DNA of 64,000 bases from Paenibacillus sp. Soil750. GTDB taxonomy: Bacteria > Bacillota > Bacilli > Paenibacillales > NBRC-103111. Under the pieces are notes generated by a model, which saw nothing but the letters and a program-made list of their open reading frames with translations, ran no database searches and had not been told where the DNA came from. Positions 45,019 to 53,911 of this stretch are shown here, in pieces (within the stretch, counting starts at the first letter, position 1; each line of letters begins with the position of its first letter). The stretch covers positions 186,101 through 250,100 of the forward strand of contig NZ_LMSD01000012.1 in the NCBI RefSeq assembly GCF_001428045.1, given 5' to 3'. The translations under genes and the position numbers were made by a program.

Positions 45019-45399
45019 ATGAGGAGCATTCCACCAGCTCATGTACATTTCTTCACAACGGTAACTTCGGAAGAATTAGGGCATCATCATCTTTTGCGAC
45101 TGTACACTTTCAATGTGAACGGTTCTTCTTATGACCAGCATGTCCATCAATATCAAGGTATTTCAGGGATTAAATATGGTCATTATCACGCTTTTTATGG
45201 CGTTACTGGCCCGCCAATTGCTGTAACGAACGGAGATCACATTCATTTGCTCCAAGGTGTTGTGGATCTTAACCTGTACAACACTGGAAGACGCGGTGCC
45301 CTTGCTAAATCTGCACAAATGGAAGGAATCATTGTAGAGCTCCATCAGCATACTTATCAAGGTTATTCGTCAATCGGTTTTGGATATGAACCTTGGTAG
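45019..45399 (+). CDS. YmaF-like His-rich protein
   Basis: A 126-residue protein made of repeated H-x-H motifs: PPAHVHFFTTVTSE, GHHHLLRLYTFN, YDQHVHQYQGISG, YGHYHAFYGVTGP, NGDHIHLLQGV and ELHQHTYQGYSS. This spaced His-His pattern is that of YmaF, and of metal-binding repeats generally. Known YmaF proteins have no assigned function. The usual SD is missing; the only purine-rich stretch (GGGGG) is inside the preceding hairpin. The ATG at 45019 is inferred since upstream codons lie within that hairpin. Confidence 0.75.
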   Translation: MRSIPPAHVHFFTTVTSEELGHHHLLRLYTFNVNGSSYDQHVHQYQGISGIKYGHYHAFYGVTGPPIAVTNGDHIHLLQGVVDLNLYNTGRRGALAKSAQMEGIIVELHQHTYQGYSSIGFGYEPW

Positions 45400-45400
45400 C

Positions 45401-46378
45401 TTACTTCGTTTCAATACGAATTGCCCAGTTGAATGTGAAGGTTTCACCTGGTTCCAAGCTTTGCGCACCTGAGATTTCAGCCGGATATGATTCATTGAAC
45501 ACATTCATGATGCTTGTGTAAGGTTCAAGGGAAACTGCGTTCGTCCATGGCGCTGTGAATAGAACGTGAATTGGGAATTTGTCCCCCATATCAAAGATAA
45601 GTTTCGTGTTGCGAGCTTCGTATGCAATCTCGCATATCTGTGACCCAGGCGCGATGCTCAGCATCTGTGACCCGCCAGAATATCCTGGCAGCGATGAGAC
45701 CCTCGCGCCATCCTGCAAGGCCGCTGTGAGCGCCGTCGGCATAGGCTCCCCTGCCGCAAAACCACCCGCGGACAGCGGCCATTCTGCTGCCGCGGGAATG
45801 GTTACCCGCACGCGGTCGGCTTCGCCCTCCGCGAACGCAAAGTACGGGTGAAAGCCAAGTGAAAGCGGCATGGTATTGCCGCCTCGGTTGGCGATTTCAC
45901 CGCTGAGCGACAGCGTACCGTCCTGCAGACGGTACGTAAAGCGGAAGCATGCGGCGTGTGGGAAATACGCCAGCATGTCCGGTGTCTCCGCGATGTCAAA
46001 CTCCGCGGAGACATAAGCCCCGCCAGCTGCGTCCGCGCCGCTGGCAACGACCTTCCACGGCCGCTCGCGCAGCTGGCCGTGGGCGTGATCTGGCTCCCGA
46101 TTCGCCGGGAGCCGGTATTCGCGGCCACCGAAGGTGAAGGCCGCTTCTTTTACACGCCCCGGCGGGAACAGAATGGGCACGCCGTAGCGCGAGGAATTGA
46201 CGCGAAGCTCCGACAAAACGTCGGGCCTCGCGATGTAACTGTGGTTCCGCACATCGAAGCGGAACAGGTGTAGACCGACGGCCGGAATAATTTCGGCCAC
46301 GGCCTCATTCATGTGGTCGACGAGTTGGAGCGTCGACTCCCCTTCCCATTCACTATGTATAACTTCATACTGGCTCAA
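45401..46378 (-). CDS. Aldose 1-epimerase family protein
   Basis: A 325-residue galactose-mutarotase-fold protein: the core motifs are GHGQLRERPW-like DHAHGQLRERPWKV, LSLGFHPYFAFAEG (catalytic His) and VSLEPYTSIMNVFN (catalytic Glu). It interconverts sugar anomers or a related sugar phosphate. The start is TTG at 46378 with GGGGG upstream. Most of the gene (45.65-46.27 kb) has extreme GC (46 of 60 bases at 46021-46080) and differs from its ends and neighbours. Its stop is 1 nt from the convergent YmaF-like stop. Confidence 0.9.
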   Translation of the reverse strand: MSQYEVIHSEWEGESTLQLVDHMNEAVAEIIPAVGLHLFRFDVRNHSYIARPDVLSELRVNSSRYGVPILFPPGRVKEAAFTFGGREYRLPANREPDHAHGQLRERPWKVVASGADAAGGAYVSAEFDIAETPDMLAYFPHAACFRFTYRLQDGTLSLSGEIANRGGNTMPLSLGFHPYFAFAEGEADRVRVTIPAAAEWPLSAGGFAAGEPMPTALTAALQDGARVSSLPGYSGGSQMLSIAPGSQICEIAYEARNTKLIFDMGDKFPIHVLFTAPWTNAVSLEPYTSIMNVFNESYPAEISGAQSLEPGETFTFNWAIRIETK

Positions 46379-46394
46379 AGATGAGTCCCCCTTT

Positions 46395-47315
46395 TTACAT
46401 GTTGTCTTTTATAATAGGTTGCGTTGTTTGGATTAAACGATTTCGCGTTTGATAATAGTTATAAATCATTATGATGCCAAGTACAAGAATAAAGCTCGTA
46501 ATTAAGCTTCCTTCTGCCCCAAAAGCTCCACCAGATACGACGATGGCACCTTTCGTTTCAGTCGTAATCAGGGATGACATCGGAATCCCCGAAACATCAA
46601 AGCCAAATATACATCCCTGCATGAAATTCCATGCTAAATGCAGCCCTATGGGCATCCATAGACTACCTGTCAACTCACGACACAACCCCATCAAAAGTCC
46701 TGCCAAAAGGATATTGATAAAAGGAAGAGCCGTCGTCCACATCCCTGGATTAAAGCTATGCAACAGGGCGAAAACAATCGTCGACACCCCTACAGCTATT
46801 ATCGGCCCAAAGCGATTTTTCACAAGACCTTGTAAATACCCTCGCGCAAATAGTTCTTCATTGATCGCTACGCCAATAAAGAGAAGAAAGCTCCCGCCTA
46901 TTGCATAACCCTTTGATAAGCTCCATTCCACTTGAACAAAATGAATGCCTCCGAATAGCCATATCACTAAGCTGCTAAGGGTTATCAGCACGGCCCCCCA
47001 TAGGAAACCTTCTCCAAACCGACGGCCGAACTGAACCGTGTGCAGTCCTAATTTCCATCCCTTTTTTCGCTCAAATAAATAGAAACCCAAACATACACCA
47101 CTTATAAAACCTACAATCTGTGCCCATAGTGACGCTTTAATAAAAAAGGGATTACGCGTGACAGCCTCCATACTTACGATAAGATCAGGGTTTAACCTCA
47201 CGGCAAAGACAGCTGCAGCAATAGATAAAATGACCGTAATAACGATGATGAAAATGAGGGTTAGCAGTACTTTCCCCACAATCTGAAGGATTGGAAATGA
47301 TCTTCTCTTCTTCAC
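46395..47315 (-). CDS. CPBP-family (Rce1/Abi) intramembrane metalloprotease
   Basis: A 306-residue polytopic protein with about eight hydrophobic helices and the CPBP motifs: EELFARGYLQG (the EExxxR motif), VSTIVFALLHSFN (second motif His) and the third motif GLHLAWNFMQG. Homologues cleave membrane peptides or are linked to bacteriocin immunity. The start is uncertain: GTG 47315 has an SD 15 nt away. The aldose epimerase gene begins 16 nt downstream, so they may be co-transcribed. Confidence 0.85.
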   Translation of the reverse strand: MKKRRSFPILQIVGKVLLTLIFIIVITVILSIAAAVFAVRLNPDLIVSMEAVTRNPFFIKASLWAQIVGFISGVCLGFYLFERKKGWKLGLHTVQFGRRFGEGFLWGAVLITLSSLVIWLFGGIHFVQVEWSLSKGYAIGGSFLLFIGVAINEELFARGYLQGLVKNRFGPIIAVGVSTIVFALLHSFNPGMWTTALPFINILLAGLLMGLCRELTGSLWMPIGLHLAWNFMQGCIFGFDVSGIPMSSLITTETKGAIVVSGGAFGAEGSLITSFILVLGIIMIYNYYQTRNRLIQTTQPIIKDNM

Positions 47316-47460
47316 TTCGATTTCGGTTCACTCCTTTCGTCTTTGAACAATTCGAGAATTTATGCCCAATTCCTCCCATTTCTTAGAAAGGAAACTCTTG
47401 TGCAAACGATTACGTCATGCCACAATAAGACTATCTATTGACTTGATTGAGGGGGAACAC

Positions 47461-48810
47461 ATGCTTTTTGTCCTTTTTGCACTTTGGTTTATCGCATCAG
47501 GACTACTTATTGTAGATCCCGGTTCACGCACCATGCGTTGGATGAGCGCAGTTGCTTTTACAGGAGGTTCTGGCGCCTTAGCAGCTGTCATATCAGCGGA
47601 TATCATCCCCTATTTTCAGCTAACATCTCCAAATCCAGCACTAGTTTCTTTCTTTTATCGTGTTATGAGCATCTGCTCTTTGCTTTCCTATTATGGCTTA
47701 CCTTACGCTTTCGCAATGCTATCTTTAGCTTATCATTCCACTTGGCAGAAGCCTCTTCTACGTACATGGTTACCGCTTGTATTACTAGTACCGCCACTTG
47801 TATGTCTGATCTTATTGCCAGGGTATACCGAAGATATGCCCATAGAGTTCCGCATAGTCGCGACATGGGCCTTCCCATACATCATCATAGGATCCTTACT
47901 GATTGCTCTCAAAAAGGAACATCTCCCGGCCATGAGGCGAACACATTTGTTCACCTGCCTTGCACTGATTCCGCCCGTACTTTGTGTTGGTGTGCTCAAT
48001 TATGTCATGCCCAGCTTCGGGTTCTATCGATTGTGGATCTATCATGTATGGATTTTGGCCTTTGTGGTCCCTTTCTTTGTATTTACGTTTTTCAAATATG
48101 GGTTTCTCGGTATCCGGCTACTCATTGAGCGCCGTAAGCTGGATTCTACGCTCCGCGCCATTACGTCTGGTACGGCCATTCTTAACCATGCCATCAAAAA
48201 TGATGTAGGAAAAATGCGGTTATTTCTGGAGAAGATGAACCAACACGCAGCAGACACAGGGCAAACCGAACTTATACAGGACATTCACGTGGTCATGAAC
48301 GCCTCTAGGCATATTCAGGAAATGATTAGCCGTGTACATGAGCAAACACAAGAATTGCCTCTGCGCATTTCACAGGTTGACGTTGTTCAGTTGCTGCAAG
48401 ATGTGCTAGAATCCCTTGAAGTTTATTTAGGAAAGATCCAAGTACATGTTGAGTTGCCTGATCGGCTCGAACTTCAACTTGATCAGATCCAAGTCACAGA
48501 AACATTAACAAACATTCTTATGAATGCCATCGAAGCGATGAGCAGCGGTGGGGAGCTTTCTATTAAAGCTTTTTCAAACAAAAAAAATATGGTTCTTGAA
48601 ATTAAAGATACAGGCATGGGCATGGAGAAATCCGTCCTCAAGCAAGCAGTAGAACCTTTCTACACGACAAAAAGTGGTAACCGAAATAACTTTGGTCTAG
48701 GCCTAGCTTATTGCTATAGTGTCATGAAAAAACATGGTGGTAGTTTGGAAATTAGCAGTGAACCCGGTAAAGGTACAAGTGTCTATTTGACTTTTCCGGG
48801 ACAGCGTTAG
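47461..48810 (+). CDS. Membrane sensor histidine kinase
   Basis: A 449-residue sensor: N-terminal membrane domain with about seven or eight hydrophobic helices (to about residue 220), a phospho-acceptor region with a candidate His in TSGTAILNHAIKNDVGK, and a GHKL ATPase with N-box TNILMNAIEAMSSGGE, G1 DTGMGMEKSV and G2 GLGLAYCYSVMKKHGG. The His box lacks the usual SHELRTP form. The ATG at 47461 has GAGGGGG upstream; a 33-residue extension is unsupported. Partner response regulator starts 26 nt later. Confidence 0.9.
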   Translation: MLFVLFALWFIASGLLIVDPGSRTMRWMSAVAFTGGSGALAAVISADIIPYFQLTSPNPALVSFFYRVMSICSLLSYYGLPYAFAMLSLAYHSTWQKPLLRTWLPLVLLVPPLVCLILLPGYTEDMPIEFRIVATWAFPYIIIGSLLIALKKEHLPAMRRTHLFTCLALIPPVLCVGVLNYVMPSFGFYRLWIYHVWILAFVVPFFVFTFFKYGFLGIRLLIERRKLDSTLRAITSGTAILNHAIKNDVGKMRLFLEKMNQHAADTGQTELIQDIHVVMNASRHIQEMISRVHEQTQELPLRISQVDVVQLLQDVLESLEVYLGKIQVHVELPDRLELQLDQIQVTETLTNILMNAIEAMSSGGELSIKAFSNKKNMVLEIKDTGMGMEKSVLKQAVEPFYTTKSGNRNNFGLGLAYCYSVMKKHGGSLEISSEPGKGTSVYLTFPGQR

Positions 48811-48836
48811 ACTTGCTCAGGAGAGGAAGTATCAGA

Positions 48837-49547
48837 ATGGATGTAATTCGCATACTCATCGTGGAAGATGATCTAGATTGGCTGCGCGGTCTGACGGATT
48901 ACTTGAATCGTCAAGGAGATATGACTGTCGTAGAGAGCCGATCTACAGCAGAAGATGCTCGAGCGTTATTTAGTCAGGCCGCGCCTTCTGCTGATGTCGT
49001 ACTTATGGATATTATGCTTCAAAATGAACCCGCGGGCATTAGTCTTGCGGAGCAAGCCTTCTTGTCTTGGGGAGCCAAAGTCATCATGTTAACCTCCATG
49101 GAAGAAAAGGATTTCATTTTCCGTTCCTTTCAGGCAGGAGCGATTGATTATCAAATTAAGTCTCGTTTCGAGGAGCTCCCCGGTATTATTCGGGCTGCTC
49201 ATGCGCGCCAGTCCGCTATTAATGCAGCTGTTTCTGAACAAATGCGCGAGGAGTTCCGCAGACTCAAACGGCTGGAGCAGCAATTCAAGATCAAAGAAGT
49301 CCGGGATCTCATCACCCCAACGGAGCTTCAAGTTCTTGATATGATCGATCAAGGCCATACACAGACGGAAATTGCGAACCGTTTCTTCATTTCATTACGA
49401 ACAGTTAAAATTCATGTTGGGCATATTTTGAAAAAGCTCGGAAGCCCGAGCAGCAAGGATGCTGCTCAGCAGTTAAGAAATTTAGGGTTTTTCGAGCGAG
49501 GTTCTTCACAAAAGGACAATGAAATCAAGAAGGAGAAATCCGATTAG
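48837..49547 (+). CDS. LuxR/NarL-type response regulator
   Basis: A 236-residue protein: receiver domain (ILIVEDDLDWLRGL; phospho-Asp in DVVLMDIML; conserved Thr/Ser IMLTSMEEKD; Lys in IKSRFEEL) and a C-terminal LuxR-type HTH (ITPTELQVLDMIDQGHTQTE then IANRFFISLRTVKIHVGHIL). The ATG at 48837 has GGAGAGGAAG upstream. It forms an operon with the sensor kinase. Its end overlaps the convergent YitT gene by 4 nt. Targets unknown. Confidence 0.92.
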   Translation: MDVIRILIVEDDLDWLRGLTDYLNRQGDMTVVESRSTAEDARALFSQAAPSADVVLMDIMLQNEPAGISLAEQAFLSWGAKVIMLTSMEEKDFIFRSFQAGAIDYQIKSRFEELPGIIRAAHARQSAINAAVSEQMREEFRRLKRLEQQFKIKEVRDLITPTELQVLDMIDQGHTQTEIANRFFISLRTVKIHVGHILKKLGSPSSKDAAQQLRNLGFFERGSSQKDNEIKKEKSD

Positions 49548-50449
49548 TGGATATCTTTCTTCTTGAATCTTCCGCCTTTGACATCGTGGATATTGCCAAC
49601 TGCAAGAAATGCTTTGGGATCAAGTCCATCCACGATGGATTTCAACTTGGCTTCTTCCAAGCGTGTAATCACACAAAAGATAACCTTCTTGTTATCCCCA
49701 GAGAATCCGCCTTCACCTTCTAAATAGGTGACGCCGCGTCCTAAGCGATCCATAATAGCCCCGCCTATCTCTCTAAAGTGGTCACTAATAATCCACACCG
49801 ACTTCGACTCATCGAACCCTTCAATGGTGACATCAATCATTTTATAAGCAATAAAATAAGCGATTAACGAGTACATGGCACGATCCCACGTATAGACAAA
49901 CCCTGCACTTCCAAGAATGAATAAGTTGAAAAACATAACGATCTCGCCAACAGAGAAAGGAATTTTTTTCGAAACGAGAATCGCAACGATTTCTGTACCA
50001 TCCAGTGATCCCCCGAAACGAATAACCATCCCCACGCCTATGCCAAGAATAATCCCGCCGAATACCGCGGCTAACAACGGATCGTTCGTAAGTTCCTTCA
50101 CAGGATGAAGCAAGGCCGTACCTGTCGACATGACAAGAATAGCGAAAAGTGTAGATAATGCAAAAGTTTTACCAATCAATTTATAACCAATGAATAAAAA
50201 AGGAATATTTAATAAGAACAAGAACACACCGATCGGCCCTTGTGTTAAATAAGATAAAATGATCGAAATTCCCGTAATGCCTCCATCAATAATTCGATTC
50301 GGCACTAAAAAAATTTCTAACCCCACAGACATTAAAACGGCACCAATGAATAAGAACAATCCACGACGAAAAAACGCACTTTTTGTCATTTTTCGATGTT
50401 GAAGCTGCATGACTGCTTCTCTTTTTAGCTGCATTTGTTCTTTGGCCAT
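49544..50449 (-). CDS. YitT family (DUF161 + DUF2179) membrane protein
   Basis: A 301-residue protein: about five transmembrane helices (FLVPNRIIDGGITGISIILS, VFLFLLNIPFLFIGYKLIG, VFGGIILGIGVGMVIRFGGS and others), then a soluble C-terminal DUF2179 domain (VIFCVITRLEEAKLKSIVDG). YitT family proteins are often annotated as putative transporters or permeases. ATG 50449 with GAATCG-type upstream has a weak SD. Function unknown. Confidence 0.9.
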   Translation of the reverse strand: MAKEQMQLKREAVMQLQHRKMTKSAFFRRGLFLFIGAVLMSVGLEIFLVPNRIIDGGITGISIILSYLTQGPIGVFLFLLNIPFLFIGYKLIGKTFALSTLFAILVMSTGTALLHPVKELTNDPLLAAVFGGIILGIGVGMVIRFGGSLDGTEIVAILVSKKIPFSVGEIVMFFNLFILGSAGFVYTWDRAMYSLIAYFIAYKMIDVTIEGFDESKSVWIISDHFREIGGAIMDRLGRGVTYLEGEGGFSGDNKKVIFCVITRLEEAKLKSIVDGLDPKAFLAVGNIHDVKGGRFKKKDIH

Positions 50450-50550
50450 ACGCGATTCCCCCCTAACTTATCTCCTCTTTATAAGTATTCTTGATATAGC
50501 CACGATTTTCCTGCATTCTATCTATTTTTCATAGAGATACCATCGAATAA

Positions 50551-50571
50551 TGTCGAAAGGCATGGTATAAT
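50551..50571 (+). promoter_or_regulatory. Extended -10 promoter with 0A-like box, LTA-synthase-like copy 2
   Basis: TGGTATAAT (TATAAT at 50566-50571) is an extended -10 with no clear -35. A TGTCGAA heptamer lies just upstream at 50551-50557, where Spo0A would repress or activate. A single exact heptamer could be chance. Confidence 0.4.
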
Positions 50572-50618
50572 ATCAGGTGTTCAAAGGACTTTTAACTTAT
50601 ATTTGTACAGGAGAATCT

Positions 50619-52733
50619 ATGAAACAACACATTGAACGATTGTTATTGGTAATTCGGCCAAGACTGCCACTTTTACTTCTTGCACTAATCCCAGTTCTGA
50701 TCATGGAAATCTTGAGCCGCGGGAACTACACTGAAATGTTGTCATGGAGCTTCAAGCATTTTCTAGAGCTACTTTTCAACGAATGGATCGTATTTAGCCT
50801 TCTGTTGTTATTCGTTGCCATCATTGGGCGAACTCGGATCGCATATTGGGTCATTGCCGGTTTCCTCGTTATCTTGGCCCTTATTAGCGGCGTAAAGCTC
50901 AAAATACTAGGCGTACCTTTGACGCCATGGGATTTAGTTGTAGCAGGCGAAGCCTCTGATATGGTGAAGTATTTATCCAACATTTTGACATTTAACGTCT
51001 TATCTGTCATTCTCCTGTTCCTTGTTGGCAGTTACTTCATCCTCTACCGTACAACCATGTTTATTAAAAAAGTAGCCTTAAAAGAACGAGCAATTCTTGC
51101 TGGAATTGGTTTAGTTATGTTTTTAGCTGTCTATACGGATCTGCCACTGCCTGTTCAGAAGTGGTTTGGTATCGAAGCAGCTGTCTGGAATCAAGTGCAG
51201 AACACCCAAACAAACGGATATGCGCTTGCTACAGTATTGAATACCAAAGAAATGTTCTCAAATAGCCAAGAAGGTTATGATGATAAAGCCATTGAAGCTA
51301 TCGTGAATGCATCACCCAAGCCACCTATCAAAGTTGGGGATTCAACAACACCAATTAAACCGAACGTTATTGTCATTTTAAGTGAATCATTCTGGGATCC
51401 TACCCTTATCTCAGGCGCTAAGTTCGATAAAGATCCGATTCCTTTCTTCCATAAGCTACAGAAGTCGGGAACAAGTGGAACGATGCTTTCACCTCAGTAT
51501 GGCGGTGGAACAGCGAATGTGGAATTCGAGGTTCTTACGGGGAACTCAATGCGTTTCTTACCACAAGGCTCTATTGCCTATAATCAATATATTTCAAATG
51601 AAGTCGATTCATTAGCGAGTATTTATGCACGTCAGGGTTATACATCAACAGCTATTAGTCCTTTTTATAACTGGTATTTCAACAGTAATAAAATTTATCA
51701 AGACTTCGGATTTTCTAAATATATTCCGATTGAATATTTTAAACCGACGTATTCCGGTCCTTATATCGCAGATAGTGAAGTTGCTGCTAACATTATTCAT
51801 GCAACTGAGCAAAGTACAGGCTCGGATTTCGTGTTTGCGAACACGATGGAGAATCACTTTCATTACTTCCCTGGCAAGTTCCCGAAAAACACGTTTAACG
51901 TAACAGGCAACTTCTCCGCCTCTTCCGTTGGGATGCTTGAAACGCTTGCTCAAGGTATTAATGGGTCTGACAATATGTTGAAGCAATTAGTGGAATACTA
52001 CGAGAAAAAAGGCGAGCCTACGATTATTGCATTCTGGGGCGACCATCTGCCAGCGCTTGGTGATGATTACGCAACGTATATTGACACGAAATATATTAGT
52101 GGTAAAGATGATCCTGATTTCTTGAAAAAAATGTACAGTGTCCCATTGGTCGTATGGAATAACTTCGATACCGAACGTAAAGACAATTTGAATATAAGCC
52201 CTTCCTTCTTAGGTCCTTATTTAATCGAATTATCGAAGCAACAAGGCAATTATTATACAAATTTCTTAACGGAATTGGCTAAAAAGTATCCAGTCATCCC
52301 ACCTAAAGATCATTTTGCTGAAATGAATATCAAAGAAGATGATTTGAAGAATTACGAAACCTTGCAGTATGATATTCTTTTCGGAGATCGACACGCATAC
52401 AAAAACTATCTAACACCAATTATTGATCCTAAATATATGCTTGGTTTCGGCCCAATTAGCTTAGATAAGGTAGAAGCTGATTCTCAGGATATTTCAGGTC
52501 GTACAAATTTGACACTTACTGTTACCGGGAACAATCTTCCACCTCTGGGTTACGTAACTTTGAACGGCAAAGCAATACCTACAACTTGGAAAGACGAACA
52601 TACTTGTACCGGGTTAGTTGAAGGGGCTCTACTTAAAACAGGACTTTGGGATATCCAAGTACAAGTCAAAGACTCCAAAGAAACGATTGTAGGCAAATCA
52701 AATTCGGTTTCCATCGATATCGGCGGACGTTAA
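50619..52733 (+). CDS. LTA-synthase-like sulfatase-fold membrane enzyme, copy 2
   Basis: A 704-residue paralogue of 42868-44961 with the same layout: five transmembrane helices to about residue 175, sulfatase-fold catalytic domain with E256 (VILSESFWDP), T298 in YGGGTANVEFEV and FWGDHLPALGDD, and a C-terminal Ig-like extension (LTLTVTGNNLPPLGYVTLNG). Aligned regions around the catalytic Thr are nearly identical. The ATG at 50619 has AGGAG 5 nt upstream; an upstream reading from 50577 is not used. Located upstream of sugar metabolism genes but separated by terminators. Confidence 0.9.
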   Translation: MKQHIERLLLVIRPRLPLLLLALIPVLIMEILSRGNYTEMLSWSFKHFLELLFNEWIVFSLLLLFVAIIGRTRIAYWVIAGFLVILALISGVKLKILGVPLTPWDLVVAGEASDMVKYLSNILTFNVLSVILLFLVGSYFILYRTTMFIKKVALKERAILAGIGLVMFLAVYTDLPLPVQKWFGIEAAVWNQVQNTQTNGYALATVLNTKEMFSNSQEGYDDKAIEAIVNASPKPPIKVGDSTTPIKPNVIVILSESFWDPTLISGAKFDKDPIPFFHKLQKSGTSGTMLSPQYGGGTANVEFEVLTGNSMRFLPQGSIAYNQYISNEVDSLASIYARQGYTSTAISPFYNWYFNSNKIYQDFGFSKYIPIEYFKPTYSGPYIADSEVAANIIHATEQSTGSDFVFANTMENHFHYFPGKFPKNTFNVTGNFSASSVGMLETLAQGINGSDNMLKQLVEYYEKKGEPTIIAFWGDHLPALGDDYATYIDTKYISGKDDPDFLKKMYSVPLVVWNNFDTERKDNLNISPSFLGPYLIELSKQQGNYYTNFLTELAKKYPVIPPKDHFAEMNIKEDDLKNYETLQYDILFGDRHAYKNYLTPIIDPKYMLGFGPISLDKVEADSQDISGRTNLTLTVTGNNLPPLGYVTLNGKAIPTTWKDEHTCTGLVEGALLKTGLWDIQVQVKDSKETIVGKSNSVSIDIGGR

Positions 52734-52747
52734 TAAAGCTTGTTGCC

Positions 52748-52786
52748 AGTCCCTGATTCTCACTTTGAGGATCAGGGGCTTTTTCT
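52748..52786 (+). terminator. Terminator of LTA-synthase-like copy 2
   Basis: AGTCCCTGAT pairs with ATCAGGGGCT across a 13-nt loop, then T5. Confidence 0.85.
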
Positions 52787-52807
52787 TATTAACCTGCCGC
52801 TGAAAAT

Positions 52808-52845
52808 AAGTAAGAGCCCATCCCGTGATGGGATGAGCTCTCGTT
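52808..52845 (-). terminator. Terminator of the Gfo/Idh/MocA gene
   Basis: GAGCTCATCCC / GGGATGGGCTC with a loop of about 5 nt on the minus strand, then TTACTTATTTT. Confidence 0.8.
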
Positions 52846-52859
52846 ACTAACTTTATATA

Positions 52860-53879
52860 TTAAAGATTAATGATTTTGCCAGTCGCTTCGGATTCGAACG
52901 CTGCAAGAATTACTTTCAATGCTTGGTAGCCCTCTTCGCCAGAAATACGAGGTGGTTTGTTATCTAGAATGCTAGTAACGAACTCGCTGATAACTCCGCT
53001 AGATGTTTGTTTCTCATTCGTTGCTACTTGACCTACTTTGTAACGCTCAACTGTACCATTACGAAGCTCAACGATCACTTGATCGTTAGGGTCTGTATCA
53101 ATTTTGATAACACCATTCTCACACCATAGAACTGTGGAGTTGTCTTGACCTTTGTAGTAAGTCCAGCTTGCTACTAGGGAGCCTGTAGCGCCGCTTCTCA
53201 TACGAAGCAAGCAAGTCGCATTATCATCAACGTCTGTACCCTCTTTGTGAAGCGTACCAACGAATGCTGCTACTTGTGCAACTTCATCATCAAGCAACCA
53301 ACGGATAAGATCTGATTTGTGTACGCCTAGATCACCCATTGCACCCATAATGGCTTCTTCCTTACGGAAGAACCAGCTCTCACGACCATCAATGCTCCAA
53401 CCCTCAGGACCTGGGTGACCGAATGACGTACGGAATGTAAGAACTTTCCCAAGCTTACCTGACTCCAAGATTTCTTTCGCTTTCACATGTGGAGGCATTA
53501 GACGTTGGTTGTGACCAACCATCAAGAATACGCCATTTTTCTTGGCTGCTTCAATCATCGCTTCGGATTCAGCAGCTGTAGTTGCCATTGGTTTTTCAAC
53601 TAGCACATGCGCGCCAGCATTAGCCGCGGCGATGGAAATTTCAGCGTGAAGGTAGTTTGGTGTACAAACGCTAACCGCATCAACTTTCTCTGCTTTCAAC
53701 ATGTCAACATAGTTACTATAAGCTTTACCGCCATGCAATTCAGCGTAGTGCTGTGCTCTTTCAATGATCGGATCAACGAATGCAACTAGCTCAACATTTG
53801 AATTGTTTGCGTATTCTGGGATATGTCTATGTTTGGAAATGGAACCACAGCCAATGACGGCTACTTTAATTTTACTCAT
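52860..53879 (-). CDS. Gfo/Idh/MocA-family sugar dehydrogenase
   Basis: A 339-residue NAD(P)-dependent oxidoreductase. The Rossmann motif VAVIGCGSISKHRHIPEYAN starts at residue 5; the catalytic region EKPMATTAAESEAM (EKP motif) and GDLGVHKSDLIRWLLDDEV (Asp/His) are present, followed by the C-terminal beta-sheet domain. GGAG precedes the ATG. Last gene of a two-gene unit with the TIM-barrel isomerase; together likely a polyol or inositol-type catabolic step. Substrate unknown. Confidence 0.92.
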   Translation of the reverse strand: MSKIKVAVIGCGSISKHRHIPEYANNSNVELVAFVDPIIERAQHYAELHGGKAYSNYVDMLKAEKVDAVSVCTPNYLHAEISIAAANAGAHVLVEKPMATTAAESEAMIEAAKKNGVFLMVGHNQRLMPPHVKAKEILESGKLGKVLTFRTSFGHPGPEGWSIDGRESWFFRKEEAIMGAMGDLGVHKSDLIRWLLDDEVAQVAAFVGTLHKEGTDVDDNATCLLRMRSGATGSLVASWTYYKGQDNSTVLWCENGVIKIDTDPNDQVIVELRNGTVERYKVGQVATNEKQTSSGVISEFVTSILDNKPPRISGEEGYQALKVILAAFESEATGKIINL

Positions 53880-53911
53880 GTGATAAGTGCTCCTTCAATT
53901 ATAAGAATAAA

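Noticed and set aside
47484-48128. A 214-codon plus-strand open frame inside the sensor kinase gene
   Set aside because: Overlaps the kinase reading frame fully; no SD or family motif.
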